Shown here piece by piece: positions 45,150 to 55,000 of a stretch of 64,000 nucleotides of DNA. The translations under genes were made by a program, and so were the position numbers. The number at the start of each line of letters is the position of its first letter. Within the stretch, counting starts at the first letter, position 1. This stretch comes from an uncultured Porphyromonadaceae bacterium (GTDB lineage Bacteria; Bacteroidota; Bacteroidia; Bacteroidales; UBA11471): contig UQOX01000012.1 of NCBI GenBank assembly GCA_900542765.1, positions 4,488 to 68,487 on the forward strand, read 5' to 3'. Below the pieces are notes generated by a model. That model was not told the DNA's origin, did not search any database, and saw only the letters and a program-made list of their open reading frames with translations.

Positions 45150-46247
45150 TCACTCTCCTATCACGCTGAAATCGCCGTTCTCAACCTCGAACAGGCGATA
45201 GTCCCCTCCGGTGCGGCGCACGATGGCATCGAGATATTCCCGGTTGGTATCGGTTACAAAAATCTGCCCGAAGCGGTCTTGCGAAACCAAGGCAATGATG
45301 CGTTCCATGCGCCGGGCGTCGAGCTTGTCAAAGACGTCATCGAGCAGGAGCAGCGGACGGGTATGCCCGTTGCGGCTGAGGTAGTCAAACTGGGCCAACT
45401 TCAACGCTATCAAGAACGTCTTGTTCTGCCCCTGCGAACCGATGCGCTTCATCGGATAGTCGCCGAGCATCATTTCGAGGTCGTCCTTGTGCACACCGCG
45501 AGAGGTGTAGCCCAGTATGAGGTCGCGCTCCCGCACCTCGGCCAACAAATCGCGGAGGTCGCCCCGCTCGATGTGCGACACATAGGTAATGCCCACCGGC
45601 TCGTCGCCGCCCGAAATGGCATCGTAGAATTCCCGGAAGACAGGAATAAACGCAGAAAGGAACGCTTTCCTCGCCCGGTAAATGTCGGTCGCGGCAAAGG
45701 CCATCTGCTCCTCCCAGATTTCGTAAAGGGCGGGATCGGTCATCTCTTGTTTGAGCAAGGTATTGCGTTGCAGGAGCGCCTTGTTGTAGCGTATGAGCTT
45801 GTCGAGATAGGCTTTGTCGAACTGGGAAATAACCATGTCGAGAAAACGGCGACGCTCCTCGCTTCCGCCTTGTATCAACTCGGCATCGGCCGGAGAAATC
45901 ATCACCAGCGGGATAAGCCCGATGTGGTCGGCCAACCGGTCATACTCCTTTTTGTTGCGCTTGAACACCTTTTTCTGGCGCCGCTTCATGCCGCAATAAA
46001 TCTCTTCGACGGCACCCTCCCCCTCATAAAGGCCCTGCAACAGGAAAAAATCCTCCCCGTGGCGAATGTTTTGCGAGTCGACCAGCAGCGTAGAACTCTT
46101 GCAGAAAGAGAGATAATAAAGTGCATCGAGGAGATTGGTCTTCCCCATACCGTTGTTCCCCAAAAAGCAATTAAGGCCGGGCGAAAACGACAGGTCGGCC
46201 TGCGCGATATTCTTGAAATTGACAATCGACAATCGGGAAAGAATCAT
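45150..46247 (-). CDS. recF: DNA replication and repair protein RecF
   Basis: A 365-residue SMC-like ATPase loading RecA at gaps. Walker A GNNGMGKTNLLDALYYL at about 30-46, signature GSQGQNKTFLIALKLAQ, and Walker B PLLLLDDVFDKLD. The ATG at 46247 (MILSRLSIVNFKN) is chosen over one nine codons upstream, which lies over the promoter. A -7 element TACGTTTG is at 46272-46279. Confidence 0.95.
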   Translation of the reverse strand: MILSRLSIVNFKNIAQADLSFSPGLNCFLGNNGMGKTNLLDALYYLSFCKSSTLLVDSQNIRHGEDFFLLQGLYEGEGAVEEIYCGMKRRQKKVFKRNKKEYDRLADHIGLIPLVMISPADAELIQGGSEERRRFLDMVISQFDKAYLDKLIRYNKALLQRNTLLKQEMTDPALYEIWEEQMAFAATDIYRARKAFLSAFIPVFREFYDAISGGDEPVGITYVSHIERGDLRDLLAEVRERDLILGYTSRGVHKDDLEMMLGDYPMKRIGSQGQNKTFLIALKLAQFDYLSRNGHTRPLLLLDDVFDKLDARRMERIIALVSQDRFGQIFVTDTNREYLDAIVRRTGGDYRLFEVENGDFSVIGE

Positions 46248-46271
46248 GTTGAAAACCTTTTTTATGCGACA

Positions 46272-46279
46272 CAAACGTA
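46272..46279 (-). promoter_or_regulatory. -7 promoter element for recF
   Basis: TACGTTTG on the minus strand, 24 bases before the recF start. Confidence 0.6.
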
Positions 46280-46396
46280 CATAAACTTTTTCATTTTACC
46301 GCGGCTGCCCGCCAGAAAAATAGGGTTTGTCGCCTCATCTGCAACCGGGAAAAGCAAAAAAACGGGTCGATTTTTTTATTATTAAAGATAAAAGCG

Positions 46397-46404
46397 TACT
46401 TTTG
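46397..46404 (+). promoter_or_regulatory. -7 promoter element for the TPR gene
   Basis: TACTTTTG on the plus strand, 43 bases before the ATG at 46448. Confidence 0.6.
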
Positions 46405-46447
46405 TCTGCTCAAATCAATTACCCTGCTATTAAAACGACAAAAAAAT

Positions 46448-47131
46448 ATGGCACAAAAACAAAACACCCCCGACGAAATCGATAAAGTGAACGAGGTACT
46501 CTCCTCTTCGGAACAATTTATCGAGAAAAACCAAAAAGGCATTTCCATCGTGATACTGGTCATTGTCATCGCCGTAGGCGCATGGCTGGCATTGCGTCAC
46601 TTCTATTTCGAACCTCGCGAGGCAACCGCCTATGCCGAGATGTTCAAAGGAGAATTTTACCTCGATACCGACTCCTTCGCCTTGGCCCTCAACGGTAACG
46701 GCGCCGACTACATCGGCTTCGAAGCCATCGTCGACGACTACGCCCACACCGACGCCGCCAATCTGGCTGCCGCCTATGCCGGCATCTGCCACTTCAACCT
46801 CGGCAATTACAGCGAAGCACTCAATTACTTCAAAAAATTCAAGGCCGACGACAAATTCGTTTCGCCGAACGTCTTGGGCATGATTGGCAACTGCTACGCC
46901 AACATGGACCAAATGAGCGAAGCCCTGTCGACATTTGAGAAAGCCGCAAAAAAAGCCGGCAATGAACTCTTCACGCCGTTCTACCTGCAAAAGGCCGCCA
47001 CCATCGCCGAAGCCATGGGCAACTACAACAAGGCCCTCGCCCTTTATAACCAAATCAAGAACGACTACGCCACCTCGTCGGTTGCCCGCGACATCGACAA
47101 ATACATCGAACGCGCACAATCAAAACTCTAA
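46448..47131 (+). CDS. Membrane-anchored tetratricopeptide repeat protein
   Basis: A 227-residue protein with a cytosolic N-terminus, one transmembrane segment at about residues 32-50, then TPR repeats (AAAYAGICHFNLGNYSEAL, GMIGNCYANMDQMSEAL, KAATIAEAMGNYNKAL). The layout resembles YfgM, an ancillary partner of the SecYEG/periplasmic chaperone network, but the identity is not proven. Own promoter and a hairpin terminator. Confidence 0.85.
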   Translation: MAQKQNTPDEIDKVNEVLSSSEQFIEKNQKGISIVILVIVIAVGAWLALRHFYFEPREATAYAEMFKGEFYLDTDSFALALNGNGADYIGFEAIVDDYAHTDAANLAAAYAGICHFNLGNYSEALNYFKKFKADDKFVSPNVLGMIGNCYANMDQMSEALSTFEKAAKKAGNELFTPFYLQKAATIAEAMGNYNKALALYNQIKNDYATSSVARDIDKYIERAQSKL

Positions 47132-47151
47132 TATCTGTGCCGTAACGCACC

Positions 47152-47182
47152 AAAAGGGTACCTCGTGGAGATACCCTTTTTA
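47152..47182 (+). terminator. Terminator after the TPR gene
   Basis: Stem AAAAGGGTA-CTC paired with GAG-TACCCTTTT, followed by T. Transcription of ribH must then start within 47183-47215 or read through. Confidence 0.7.
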
Positions 47183-47215
47183 TGTATAATCACCTCACCC
47201 AAAACAAGAAAAGTC

Positions 47216-47707
47216 ATGGCAACAGCCTATCAGAACCTCTCGGCCTGCGACAACAACACCGTACCCTATTCGCCGCAACTGCGCGTGGCCGTCGTTTGCG
47301 CCGAATGGAATGCCGACATCACTGGCCAACTCCTCAAAGGGGCTTGCGACACCCTCGAAAAACACGGCGTGAAACCCGAAAACATCTTCGTCGAGTATGT
47401 ACCGGGGACCTATGAGCTCACCTTCGGAGCCCAACGCACCGCCGCCCACTACCGTCCCGACGCCGTCATCGTGTTGGGTTGCGTGATACAAGGCGACACC
47501 CCCCACTTCGACTATGTGTGCCAAGGCGTCACCGAAGGCACGACCCGCCTCAACGCCACACTCGACATACCGGTCATCTTCGGTGTTCTCACAACCAACA
47601 ACAAACAACAAGCCCTCGACCGTGCCGGAGGCAAATATGGCAACAAAGGCGACGAAGCCGCCGTCACCGCCATAAAAATGGCCGCCTTTGCCGCCCGCAT
47701 GAAATAA
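47216..47707 (+). CDS. ribH: 6,7-dimethyl-8-ribityllumazine synthase
   Basis: A 163-residue enzyme forming lumazine from the pyrimidinedione and dihydroxybutanone phosphate in riboflavin synthesis. [37 protein letters not shown] (catalytic histidine) and the C-terminal NKGDEAA are diagnostic. The ATG at 47216 (MATAYQNL) is chosen; a longer frame from 47165 runs into the terminator. Not with other rib genes. Confidence 0.95.
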   Translation: MATAYQNLSACDNNTVPYSPQLRVAVVCAEWNADITGQLLKGACDTLEKHGVKPENIFVEYVPGTYELTFGAQRTAAHYRPDAVIVLGCVIQGDTPHFDYVCQGVTEGTTRLNATLDIPVIFGVLTTNNKQQALDRAGGKYGNKGDEAAVTAIKMAAFAARMK

Positions 47708-47729
47708 GCACGACACCGTCCAATAAGAC

Positions 47730-47766
47730 AAGAGCCGCCACCGGAATCCTTCGGTGGCGGCTCTTC
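47730..47766. terminator. Hairpin between ribH and the NUDIX gene
   Basis: Perfect 14-base stem (47730-47743 with 47752-47765) between converging genes; T-runs are short, so strength is uncertain. Confidence 0.75.
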
Positions 47767-47794
47767 TATCATTCGGCAGGGAGCGAAACAACGG

Positions 47795-48370
47795 TCACTT
47801 CCCCTCGCGCATGCCATACAACGCCATATACTTCCACAACGGGGCCGCATGCAGGGCCTGCAACACCCCGTTGCAATCGAGCAACGCCCGCACCTCGTCG
47901 AGCGACAGGAGTTCGACGGCAATATCCTCGGTCGTTTCGAGATGCCGGGGAGCAACCGGCTCGACATTCCGCGCCAGATAACAATAAGTAAGGTTGGTGT
48001 GCGTCCCCGGATTGGGCGAGAGAATCATGAGCTCCTCCCACTCCCCGTTGCCATAACCCGTCTCTTCGAGCAACTCCCTCCGAGCCGAGTCGAGCGGCGA
48101 GGCATCATCGGGTTCACACACCCCCGCACACAACTCATACGACACCAGTCCCGCGGCATGTCGGTACTGACGCTCAAAGACAAACTTCCCCTCGGTCGTA
48201 ATGGCTATCACGTTGATCCAGTCGGGATACTCAAAAACATAATAATCGGGAATCTCGCTCCCGTTGGGCAACTGCACATGCTCGTGCCGCACGGTGAACC
48301 AAGGCTGTTCAGCAATATAACGACTGCTCAGCACACGCCACGGCTTTATCGGTTCTTCTTCCATAGACAT
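47795..48370 (-). CDS. NUDIX hydrolase
   Basis: A 191-residue protein with the NUDIX box AGVCEPDDASPLDSARRELLEETGY; the spacing before RELLEETG is slightly longer than the consensus. The N-terminal strands (WFTVRHEHVQLPNGSEI) and the NPGTHTN segment resemble ADP-ribose pyrophosphatases. It likely hydrolyses a nucleoside-diphosphate compound in the cytosol. The start at 48370 or 48364 is preferred over the hydrophobic extension from 48424. Confidence 0.88.
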   Translation of the reverse strand: MSMEEEPIKPWRVLSSRYIAEQPWFTVRHEHVQLPNGSEIPDYYVFEYPDWINVIAITTEGKFVFERQYRHAAGLVSYELCAGVCEPDDASPLDSARRELLEETGYGNGEWEELMILSPNPGTHTNLTYCYLARNVEPVAPRHLETTEDIAVELLSLDEVRALLDCNGVLQALHAAPLWKYMALYGMREGK

Positions 48371-48466
48371 AATTTTCAAGACAAATGATACCTGGGCAAA
48401 GATGCAAAAAAACAACGGCATCACCGCCCTATCGGCAAAAAACTTTCACGGTTCACAAAAAAGGAT

Positions 48467-48474
48467 TATTTTTG
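48467..48474 (+). promoter_or_regulatory. -7 promoter element for the methyltransferase gene
   Basis: TATTTTTG on the plus strand, 24 bases before the ATG at 48499. Confidence 0.6.
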
Positions 48475-48498
48475 TGTAAGAAGAGACAACAAACGGTC

Positions 48499-49215
48499 AT
48501 GCAACGCCCCCTCAACGTAAAAAGCGTCAAACAATTCTGCCTGCGCGAGTTCCGCAAAATACGGCACCGGAAAGGCTATGGCGTGCATTCGCCCTTTGCC
48601 TACGGGCTGATTACAAAAGTCATCGAAGAAAAATCGGGCTACTACGCCTACCAGCAAATCGAGGAGTTGCACCGGCTGCTCCACGACAAGCAGGATTTCA
48701 GCAAACGCAAAGGACGGTTGCTGTTCAGGTTGGCCAACCGATTCAAACCACAATGCATCGTCGAGTGCGGCACCGGAGGCGGCTATGCCACCCTCTATCT
48801 GCAAAATGGGTGCCCCTCGGCCCGCCACTTCTGCATCGAGCCCGACCCCATCGCCCGCACCGCCGCCGAACAGCTCCTCATGCGTCTGCCGGGAAAAGCC
48901 ACCTACCTCAACCTGCCGATGCAAGCCGGGCTCGACCTCCTGCATGCCCAAGGAGAACAACCGCACCTCATCTATGTGCATGCCCAGCCCGACGCGGGGC
49001 AATGCCAAACCACCCTCGAACACATCGCCCCGCTGCTCAACGACAAAAGCATCATCATTATCGACGGCATCAGAAAAGGAAAATCGATTCACCGTTGCTG
49101 GGAAAAATTCCTGATGCAAAACCCGCAAATCAGGGCAACATTCGACCTCTGCAACATGGGCATCGCCATTTGCTACCCCAAGCTCAATCGGCAAAACTAC
49201 ATCGTTGCCTTCTAA
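48499..49215 (+). CDS. SAM-dependent methyltransferase-like protein
   Basis: A 238-residue protein of the O-methyltransferase/class I fold. The N-terminus contains [15 protein letters not shown], a sequence recurring in Bacteroidota proteins of this kind; the SAM loop is seen as [15 protein letters not shown], and [12 protein letters not shown] resembles the metal/substrate loop. The substrate is unknown. The ATG at 48499 was chosen because upstream codons lie over the promoter. A cobalamin adenosyltransferase gene follows 62 bases downstream. Confidence 0.8.
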   Translation: MQRPLNVKSVKQFCLREFRKIRHRKGYGVHSPFAYGLITKVIEEKSGYYAYQQIEELHRLLHDKQDFSKRKGRLLFRLANRFKPQCIVECGTGGGYATLYLQNGCPSARHFCIEPDPIARTAAEQLLMRLPGKATYLNLPMQAGLDLLHAQGEQPHLIYVHAQPDAGQCQTTLEHIAPLLNDKSIIIIDGIRKGKSIHRCWEKFLMQNPQIRATFDLCNMGIAICYPKLNRQNYIVAF

Positions 49216-49277
49216 AAAAACAACCCACCACAAAAACCTTTACGCCCACATCGGCATTATACCCCCAAAGAAACAAC

Positions 49278-49847
49278 ATGAAAAAAAGCAACCTCTACAC
49301 CGGCACCGGCGACCACGGCGAGACCTCGCTCGTAGGCGGAAAACGCGTAGCCAAACAAGACCTGCGCCTCGAAGCCTACGGCACCATCGACGAACTGAAT
49401 GCCCACATCGGACTGCTGCGCACCCTCCTGCCCGACAATATGCCCGACGACGCCCACCTGCTCCTCGACATACAACACCGCCTCTTCTCCATCGGCTCGC
49501 ACCTCGCCACCGATACCGCCGACACCACCCTGCGCGAAGCCAGCCGCATCTACCCCGAAGAGGTAGAACGACTCGAACGCCGCATCGACCAGCTCGACGC
49601 CACCCTCCCCCCGCTGCGCAACTTCGTACTCCCCGGCGGCACCACCACATCGGCCCAGACCCATGTGTGCCGCACCGTGTGCCGACGCGCCGAACGGCGC
49701 ATCTGCGAACTGCACGCGACCCACCCCATCGACCCCCTTTTATTGCAGTACATCAACCGTTTGTCCGATTATCTTTTCATTCTTTCGCGACAATGCAATT
49801 TTGCCGCCGGAAAAGATGAAATTTATTGGGATAAAGGTTGCAAATGA
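49278..49847 (+). CDS. Cob(I)yrinic acid a,c-diamide adenosyltransferase, PduO type
   Basis: A 189-residue enzyme making adenosylcobalamin. The N-terminal [16 protein letters not shown] binds [41 protein letters not shown] and [14 protein letters not shown] match PduO proteins. The ATG at 49278 starts the family sequence; a longer frame from 48753 overlaps the methyltransferase out of frame and is rejected. Other cobalamin genes are not nearby, so it may serve B12 salvage. Confidence 0.94.
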   Translation: MKKSNLYTGTGDHGETSLVGGKRVAKQDLRLEAYGTIDELNAHIGLLRTLLPDNMPDDAHLLLDIQHRLFSIGSHLATDTADTTLREASRIYPEEVERLERRIDQLDATLPPLRNFVLPGGTTTSAQTHVCRTVCRRAERRICELHATHPIDPLLLQYINRLSDYLFILSRQCNFAAGKDEIYWDKGCK

Positions 49848-49859
49848 AAATATTTGTTC

Positions 49860-49867
49860 TACTTTTG
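49860..49867 (+). promoter_or_regulatory. -7 promoter element for the DUF2795 gene
   Basis: TACTTTTG on the plus strand, 36 bases before the ATG at 49904. Confidence 0.6.
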
Positions 49868-49903
49868 CGGGAAAATTCAAAACCGTTCTAATCATTACTT
49901 ATT

Positions 49904-50125
49904 ATGTACTGGACTTTGGAATTAGCATCGAAACTCGAAGACGCCCCTTGGCCTGCCACCAAAGACGAATTGATTGATTATGCCATGCGTTCGGGAGCCC
50001 CCCTCGAAGTCATCGAGAACCTCCAAGAAATGGAAGACGAAGGCGAAATTTACGAATGCATCGAAGATATTTGGCCCGACTACCCCAGCAAAGAAGACTT
50101 CTTCTTCAACGAGGAAGAATATTAA
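49904..50125 (+). CDS. Small acidic DUF2795 protein
   Basis: A 73-residue, highly acidic protein. MYWTLELASKLEDAPWPATKDELIDYA is the DUF2795 pattern (a short domain of unknown function with a P-A-T-K-x-E-L core), followed by an acidic tail rich in Asp, Glu and Tyr. No signal peptide. Well-placed promoter and strong terminator make it a real single gene. It is widely conserved in Bacteroidales but has no known function. Confidence 0.85.
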   Translation: MYWTLELASKLEDAPWPATKDELIDYAMRSGAPLEVIENLQEMEDEGEIYECIEDIWPDYPSKEDFFFNEEEY

Positions 50126-50157
50126 TAGCCTTCAAAAGAGGTTTATCTGAATGTCCG

Positions 50158-50198
50158 GTTCAACAAGCGGAAAAAATCCGCTTGTTGAACTGTTTTTT
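50158..50198 (+). terminator. Terminator after the DUF2795 gene
   Basis: Perfect 14-base stem (50158-50171 with 50177-50190), loop AAAAA, followed by a T-run. Confidence 0.9.
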
Positions 50199-50207
50199 AA
50201 CGTGTTT

Positions 50208-50353
50208 CTATTTGAACCGTTGATCCAACGCATCATAAAACAGCAAATTTTCTCCTACAAGAATCTCATGTATGTATCCTTCGGGTGTGATGATAAATTT
50301 GGTTGGAAATCCTAAGTATCTCTTGGATTTTTTCTTGACATGCCGCCCAAGGG
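50208..50353 (-). pseudogene. Decayed thioredoxin/TlpA-like gene, C-terminal remnant
   Basis: Reading the minus strand to the TAG at 50208-50210 gives a frame ending in GFPTKFIITPEGYIHEILVG and then ENLLFYDALDQRFK. The cis-proline PTKFII and PEG pattern is the end of TlpA/thioredoxin-like proteins. Upstream the frame runs into basic, unrelated residues and no CxxC active site or start codon is found, so it is a truncated, frameshifted remnant. A different minus-strand frame over the same DNA (66 codons ending at 50266) does not resemble any family. Confidence 0.5.
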
Positions 50354-50721
50354 GCGTTTACACAACCGGCCGGGGTTCCTGTTTTCCGCCGGCTCAGTAG
50401 AGTACCGTCGGCCAAGTCGGGGGGAATCGTTTTTAAATTATCTTTTGAAGCATAAAAAAACATCAACGGGCTTCTTTGTCGCGAATTGAAAGTGGCCTAT
50501 CGACGTTGATTGTTCCTTGCAACCTTTTGTTGCGGGGAAGGGATTTTTGGTTTATTTCTCATAAAATCGGAAGTCGTTTGACAAAAAAACTCAAAAAAAG
50601 GAGGCCGACGATGGTCTCACCGAAAACCGATGATTCACTTTTGCGTGAGGTTCAAGTATTTAAAAAAACTTTATTTCACTAATAAATCGCACACAAAAGA
50701 CATTTCCTCATTAAAGTATCG
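50354..50721. other. Low-GC non-coding stretch before the efflux operon
   Basis: About 370 bases, visibly more AT-rich than the flanking genes. A 68-codon plus-strand frame (50476-50682) with many basic residues has no family likeness. The stretch may be further debris of the decayed gene at 50208-50353. Confidence 0.4.
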
Positions 50722-50729
50722 TACCTTTG
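50722..50729 (+). promoter_or_regulatory. -7 promoter element for the RND efflux operon
   Basis: TACCTTTG on the plus strand, 94 bases before the adaptor ATG at 50824. Confidence 0.6.
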
Positions 50730-50823
50730 CGGCAAATTTTTGAAGACAAGAAAATACGGTTCGATACCCAACCGTCGCAACAAGAGACATTCACCCATCT
50801 ATCCGTAACCTCAGGATTCGCTT

Positions 50824-52005
50824 ATGAAACGACCCGTCTTATCTGTAAATGCAAAACAACTCGCCGACAAGAAATTGTGGGGCATACTCCTGCTCATCGC
50901 ACTTCTCATCGGCGCATATTTCATTTTCTCCCGCAAGGAGAAACCGCAAGAAGAATATGCCATCGTGGCAACCATGAAAGCCGAGCAAAACGATGTCGGC
51001 GTGTATGGCGAATATGTGGGCCGCGTACGAGCCCAGCAATTTGTCGAGGTGCATGCGCGTGTCGAAGGCTTCCTCGAACAGATGCTGTTTGAAGAGGGTA
51101 CTTATGTAAAAAAGAACCAAGTGCTGTTTGTCATCGACCAACGCCAGTACAAGGCCAAAGCCGACAAAGCGGCCGCCCAACTGAAAAAAGACCAGGCCCA
51201 GGAAAGCAAGGCGCAGCACGACTTGGAACGTATCCGCCCGCTTTATGAGCAGAACGCGGCCAGCCAGCTCGACCTCGACAACGCCATCGCGGCTTATGAA
51301 AGCGCCAAAGCCTCGGTCATCATGAGCCAGGCCGACCTCGACCAAGCCCTCATGGAACTCGACTACACCGTCGTGCGGTCGCCCATCGCCGGCAACATCA
51401 GCGAGCGCCTCGTCGACCTCGGAACGCTGGTGGGCACCAACGGCAAATCGCAACTGGCCACCATCGTCAAGAGCGACACGGTGCTGGTCGATTTCAGCAT
51501 GACCGCCCTCGACTACCTGCGCAGCAAGGAGCGTAACGTAAACTTGGGCCAGAAGGTCGAGAACCGCTCGTGGCAACCCTACATCACCATTACCTTGGCC
51601 GACAACACGCAATATCCCTACAAAGGTCTGGTCGACTTCGCCGAGCCGCAGGTCGACCCGCTCACCGGGACTTTCTCGGTGCGCGCCGAGATGCCCAACC
51701 CCGACCATGTGCTCCTGCCGGGCCAGTCGACCAAGGTGCTGCTATTGCTCGACGTGCGCGAAAATGCCGTAACCGTACCGTTGAAGGCCGTCATCATCGA
51801 AAAAGGCGGTGCCTACATCTATGTGGTGCGTGAAAACGGCACAGCCGAGAAGCGCTTCATCGAACTCGGACCCCAACAGGAAAACATGGTTGTCGTCGAA
51901 CGCGGCTTGTCGACCGACGAAGAAATCGTTGTCGAAGGCTATCACAAGCTCACCCCGGGCATGAAAGTGAAAGTCGACAACCAGTATTTGGAAGCCCAAC
52001 CGTAA
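50824..52005 (+). CDS. RND efflux periplasmic adaptor (membrane fusion protein)
   Basis: A 393-residue AcrA/MexE-type adaptor. One membrane anchor at about residues 19-36, barrel-sandwich motifs VEVHARVEGFLEQM and VRSPIAGNIS, a central alpha-hairpin (about residues 110-175) and a C-terminal membrane-proximal domain. It links the inner-membrane pump to the outer-membrane channel encoded downstream. First gene of a three-gene operon; the pump gene starts 13 bases later. No regulator gene is adjacent, unlike many acr/mex loci. Confidence 0.92.
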   Translation: MKRPVLSVNAKQLADKKLWGILLLIALLIGAYFIFSRKEKPQEEYAIVATMKAEQNDVGVYGEYVGRVRAQQFVEVHARVEGFLEQMLFEEGTYVKKNQVLFVIDQRQYKAKADKAAAQLKKDQAQESKAQHDLERIRPLYEQNAASQLDLDNAIAAYESAKASVIMSQADLDQALMELDYTVVRSPIAGNISERLVDLGTLVGTNGKSQLATIVKSDTVLVDFSMTALDYLRSKERNVNLGQKVENRSWQPYITITLADNTQYPYKGLVDFAEPQVDPLTGTFSVRAEMPNPDHVLLPGQSTKVLLLLDVRENAVTVPLKAVIIEKGGAYIYVVRENGTAEKRFIELGPQQENMVVVERGLSTDEEIVVEGYHKLTPGMKVKVDNQYLEAQP

Positions 52006-52018
52006 TCTCAGCACCGCC

Positions 52019-55000
52019 ATGAAAGTGAATTTCTTCATCGACCACCCGGTCTTTTCGATGGTCATCTCCATTCTCATTGTCATCGTGGGATTTATCGGAC
52101 TGACCCTCTTGCCTATCGACCAATATCCGCAAATCACCCCGCCGGTGGTAAAAATCAGCGCCTCATATCCCGGTGCCAGCGCCACCACGGTGTCGCAAGC
52201 CGTTGCCACGCCCATCGAACAGGAGTTGAACGGCACCCCGGGCATGATATACATGGAGTCGAGCAGTTCCAACTCGGGAGGGTTCTCGGCTACCGTCACC
52301 TTCGACGTATCGACCGATGCCAACCTCGCCGCCGTCGAAGTGCAGAACCGCCTGAAACTGGCCGAGTCGCGACTGCCCAGCGAAGTGGTGCAAAACGGCA
52401 TATCGGTCGAGAAACAGGCCGCCAGCCAGTTGATGACAATCTGCCTAACATCAAACGACCCCAAATTCGATGAAATCTACCTCAGCAACTTCGCCACGCT
52501 GAATGTCGTAGACCTCCTGCGCCGCATTCCCGGCGTGGGCCGCGTATCGAACGTCGGAAGCCGCTACTACGCCATGCAGATCTGGGTGCAACCCGACAAG
52601 CTGGCCAGTTTCGGCCTCACCGTGAAAGACCTGCAAACCGCACTCAAAGACCAAAATACCGAAGCGGCCGCCGGTGTCATGGGGCAACAGCCGGTGAGCG
52701 ACGTCGACATCACGATACCTATCACCACGCAGGGACGCCTCTCCACGGTAAGCCAGTTCGAGGACATCGTCGTACGAGCCAATGCCGACGGCTCGATTAT
52801 CCGCCTCAGCGACGTGGCCCGCGTGTCGCTCGAAGCCTCTTCATACAACACCGAGAGTGGCATCAACGGCGGTAATGCCGCGGTACTTACCATCTACATG
52901 CTTCCCGGCGCCAACGCCATGGAAGTGGCCGAGAACGTAAAAGCCTCCATGGAAGAAATCAGCCGCAACTTCCCCGACGGCCTTACCTACGAGATACCGT
53001 TCGACATGACGACCTACATCTCCGAGTCGATACATGAGGTCTACAAAACCCTCTTCGAGGCCCTCTTCCTGGTCATCATCGTCGTCTTTTTCTCCCTGCA
53101 AAGCTGGCGCGCCACGCTCATTCCCGTCGTGGCGGTACCCATCTCGCTCATCGGTACGTTCGGGTGCATGCTCATCTTCGGCTTCTCACTCAACATGCTC
53201 ACCTTGCTCGGACTCGTTCTCGCCATCGGTATCGTCGTCGACGACGCCATCGTCGTGGTCGAAAACGTGGAACGCATCATGGACGACGAAAAACTCTCCC
53301 CTTACGAGGCAACCAAGAAAGCCATGAACGGCCTGAGCAGCGCCCTCATCGCCACCTCGCTCGTCCTCGTGGCCGTATTCGTTCCCGTGAGCTTCCTCTC
53401 GGGCATCACCGGCATGCTCTACCGCCAGTTCACCATCACCATTGCCGTGTCGGTCATCATCTCCACGGTGGTGGCCCTCACGTTGAGCCCGGTCATGTGT
53501 TCCTTGATTCTCAAACCCGATGACCCCAACAAGAAAAAGAACATCGTCTTCCGCTACATCAACATGTGGCTGCACACGGGCAACCACAAGTACATGAACG
53601 GCATACGGGCCTGCATCGCCAACCCGCGGCGCATCATGGCCGCCTTCGGGATAGGTCTTGTCATCATATTCTCGCTCAACTATTTAATACCCACCAGCTT
53701 CCTTCCCACCGAAGACCAGGGGTACTTCAAGGTCGAGCTCGAACTGCCCGAAGGGGCCACGCTCGAACGCACCCGCACGGTAACCAACCGCGCCATCGCC
53801 TACATCATGGACGACCCGGCGGTCTCTTATGTGCAGAATGTAACGGGTACCAGCCCGCGTGTCGGTACCAACCAAGCCCGCAGCGAACTGACCGTCATTC
53901 TCAAACCGTGGGACGAACGCAAGGACGAATCAATCAGCGACATCATGGCCCGCATACGCGAAGAGTTGGAGAAATACCCCGAGAGCAAGGTTTACCTCTC
54001 GACCCCGCCGGTGATTCCGGGGCTGGGTAGCTCGGGAGGTTTCGAGATGCAACTCGAAGCCCGCGGCGACGCCACGTTCGACAACCTCGTGCAGGCCGTC
54101 GACACCCTCATGTTCTACGCCTCACAACGGAAAGAACTCTCGGGACTGTCGTCGTCGTTGCAAGCCGAGATACCCCAACTCTACTTCAACGTAGACCGCG
54201 ACAAGGTGAAGTTCGCCGGCGTCCCCCTGACCGACGTATTCTCGACCATGAAAGCCTACACGGGGTCGGTCTACGTCAACGACTTCAACATGTTCAACCG
54301 CATTTACCGGGTATATATCCAGGCCGAAGCCTCATATCGGAAATTCAAGGAAAACCTCAATCTCTTTTTCGTCCGCGGAAAAGACAACGCCATGATACCC
54401 CTCACCTCACTGGGCGATGCCTCCTACACGACAGGTCCGGGAAGCATCAAGCGCTTCAACATGTTCAACGCCGCTGTAATCCGCGGTGAGGCCGCCAAAG
54501 GATACAGTACGGGACAAGCCATGAACACACTCGAAGAGATTGTGCAACGGCATCTCCCGTCGAACATCGGCGTCGAATGGAGCGGCCTCTCCTATCAAGA
54601 GAAAAAAGCCGGCGGGCAGACCGGCCTCATTCTGGCACTCGTCTTCGTCTTTGTATTCCTCTTCCTGGCCGCCCTCTACGAGAGTTGGATTATCCCCGTG
54701 GCCATCTTGCTCTCGCTGCCTGTGGCGGCCCTGGGCGCCTATCTCGGCATTTGGGTCTGCGGCCTCGAAAACGACGTCTACTTCCAAATAGGACTTGTGA
54801 TGCTCATGGGTATGGCGGCCAAGAACGCCATTCTCATCGTCGAGTTTGCCAAAGAGCAGGTCGACGCGGGCACTCCGCTCATCGAAGCCACCCTCAATGC
54901 CGCCCGCCTGCGTTTCCGCCCCATTCTCATGACCTCATTGGCATTCATCTTGGGTATGTTGCCCATGGTATTGGCCAGCGGCCCCGGCTCGGCCAGCCGG

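Noticed and set aside
50476..50682. Plus-strand 68-codon frame before the RND operon
   Set aside because: Basic, no family likeness, no good promoter or start context; sits in AT-rich debris.
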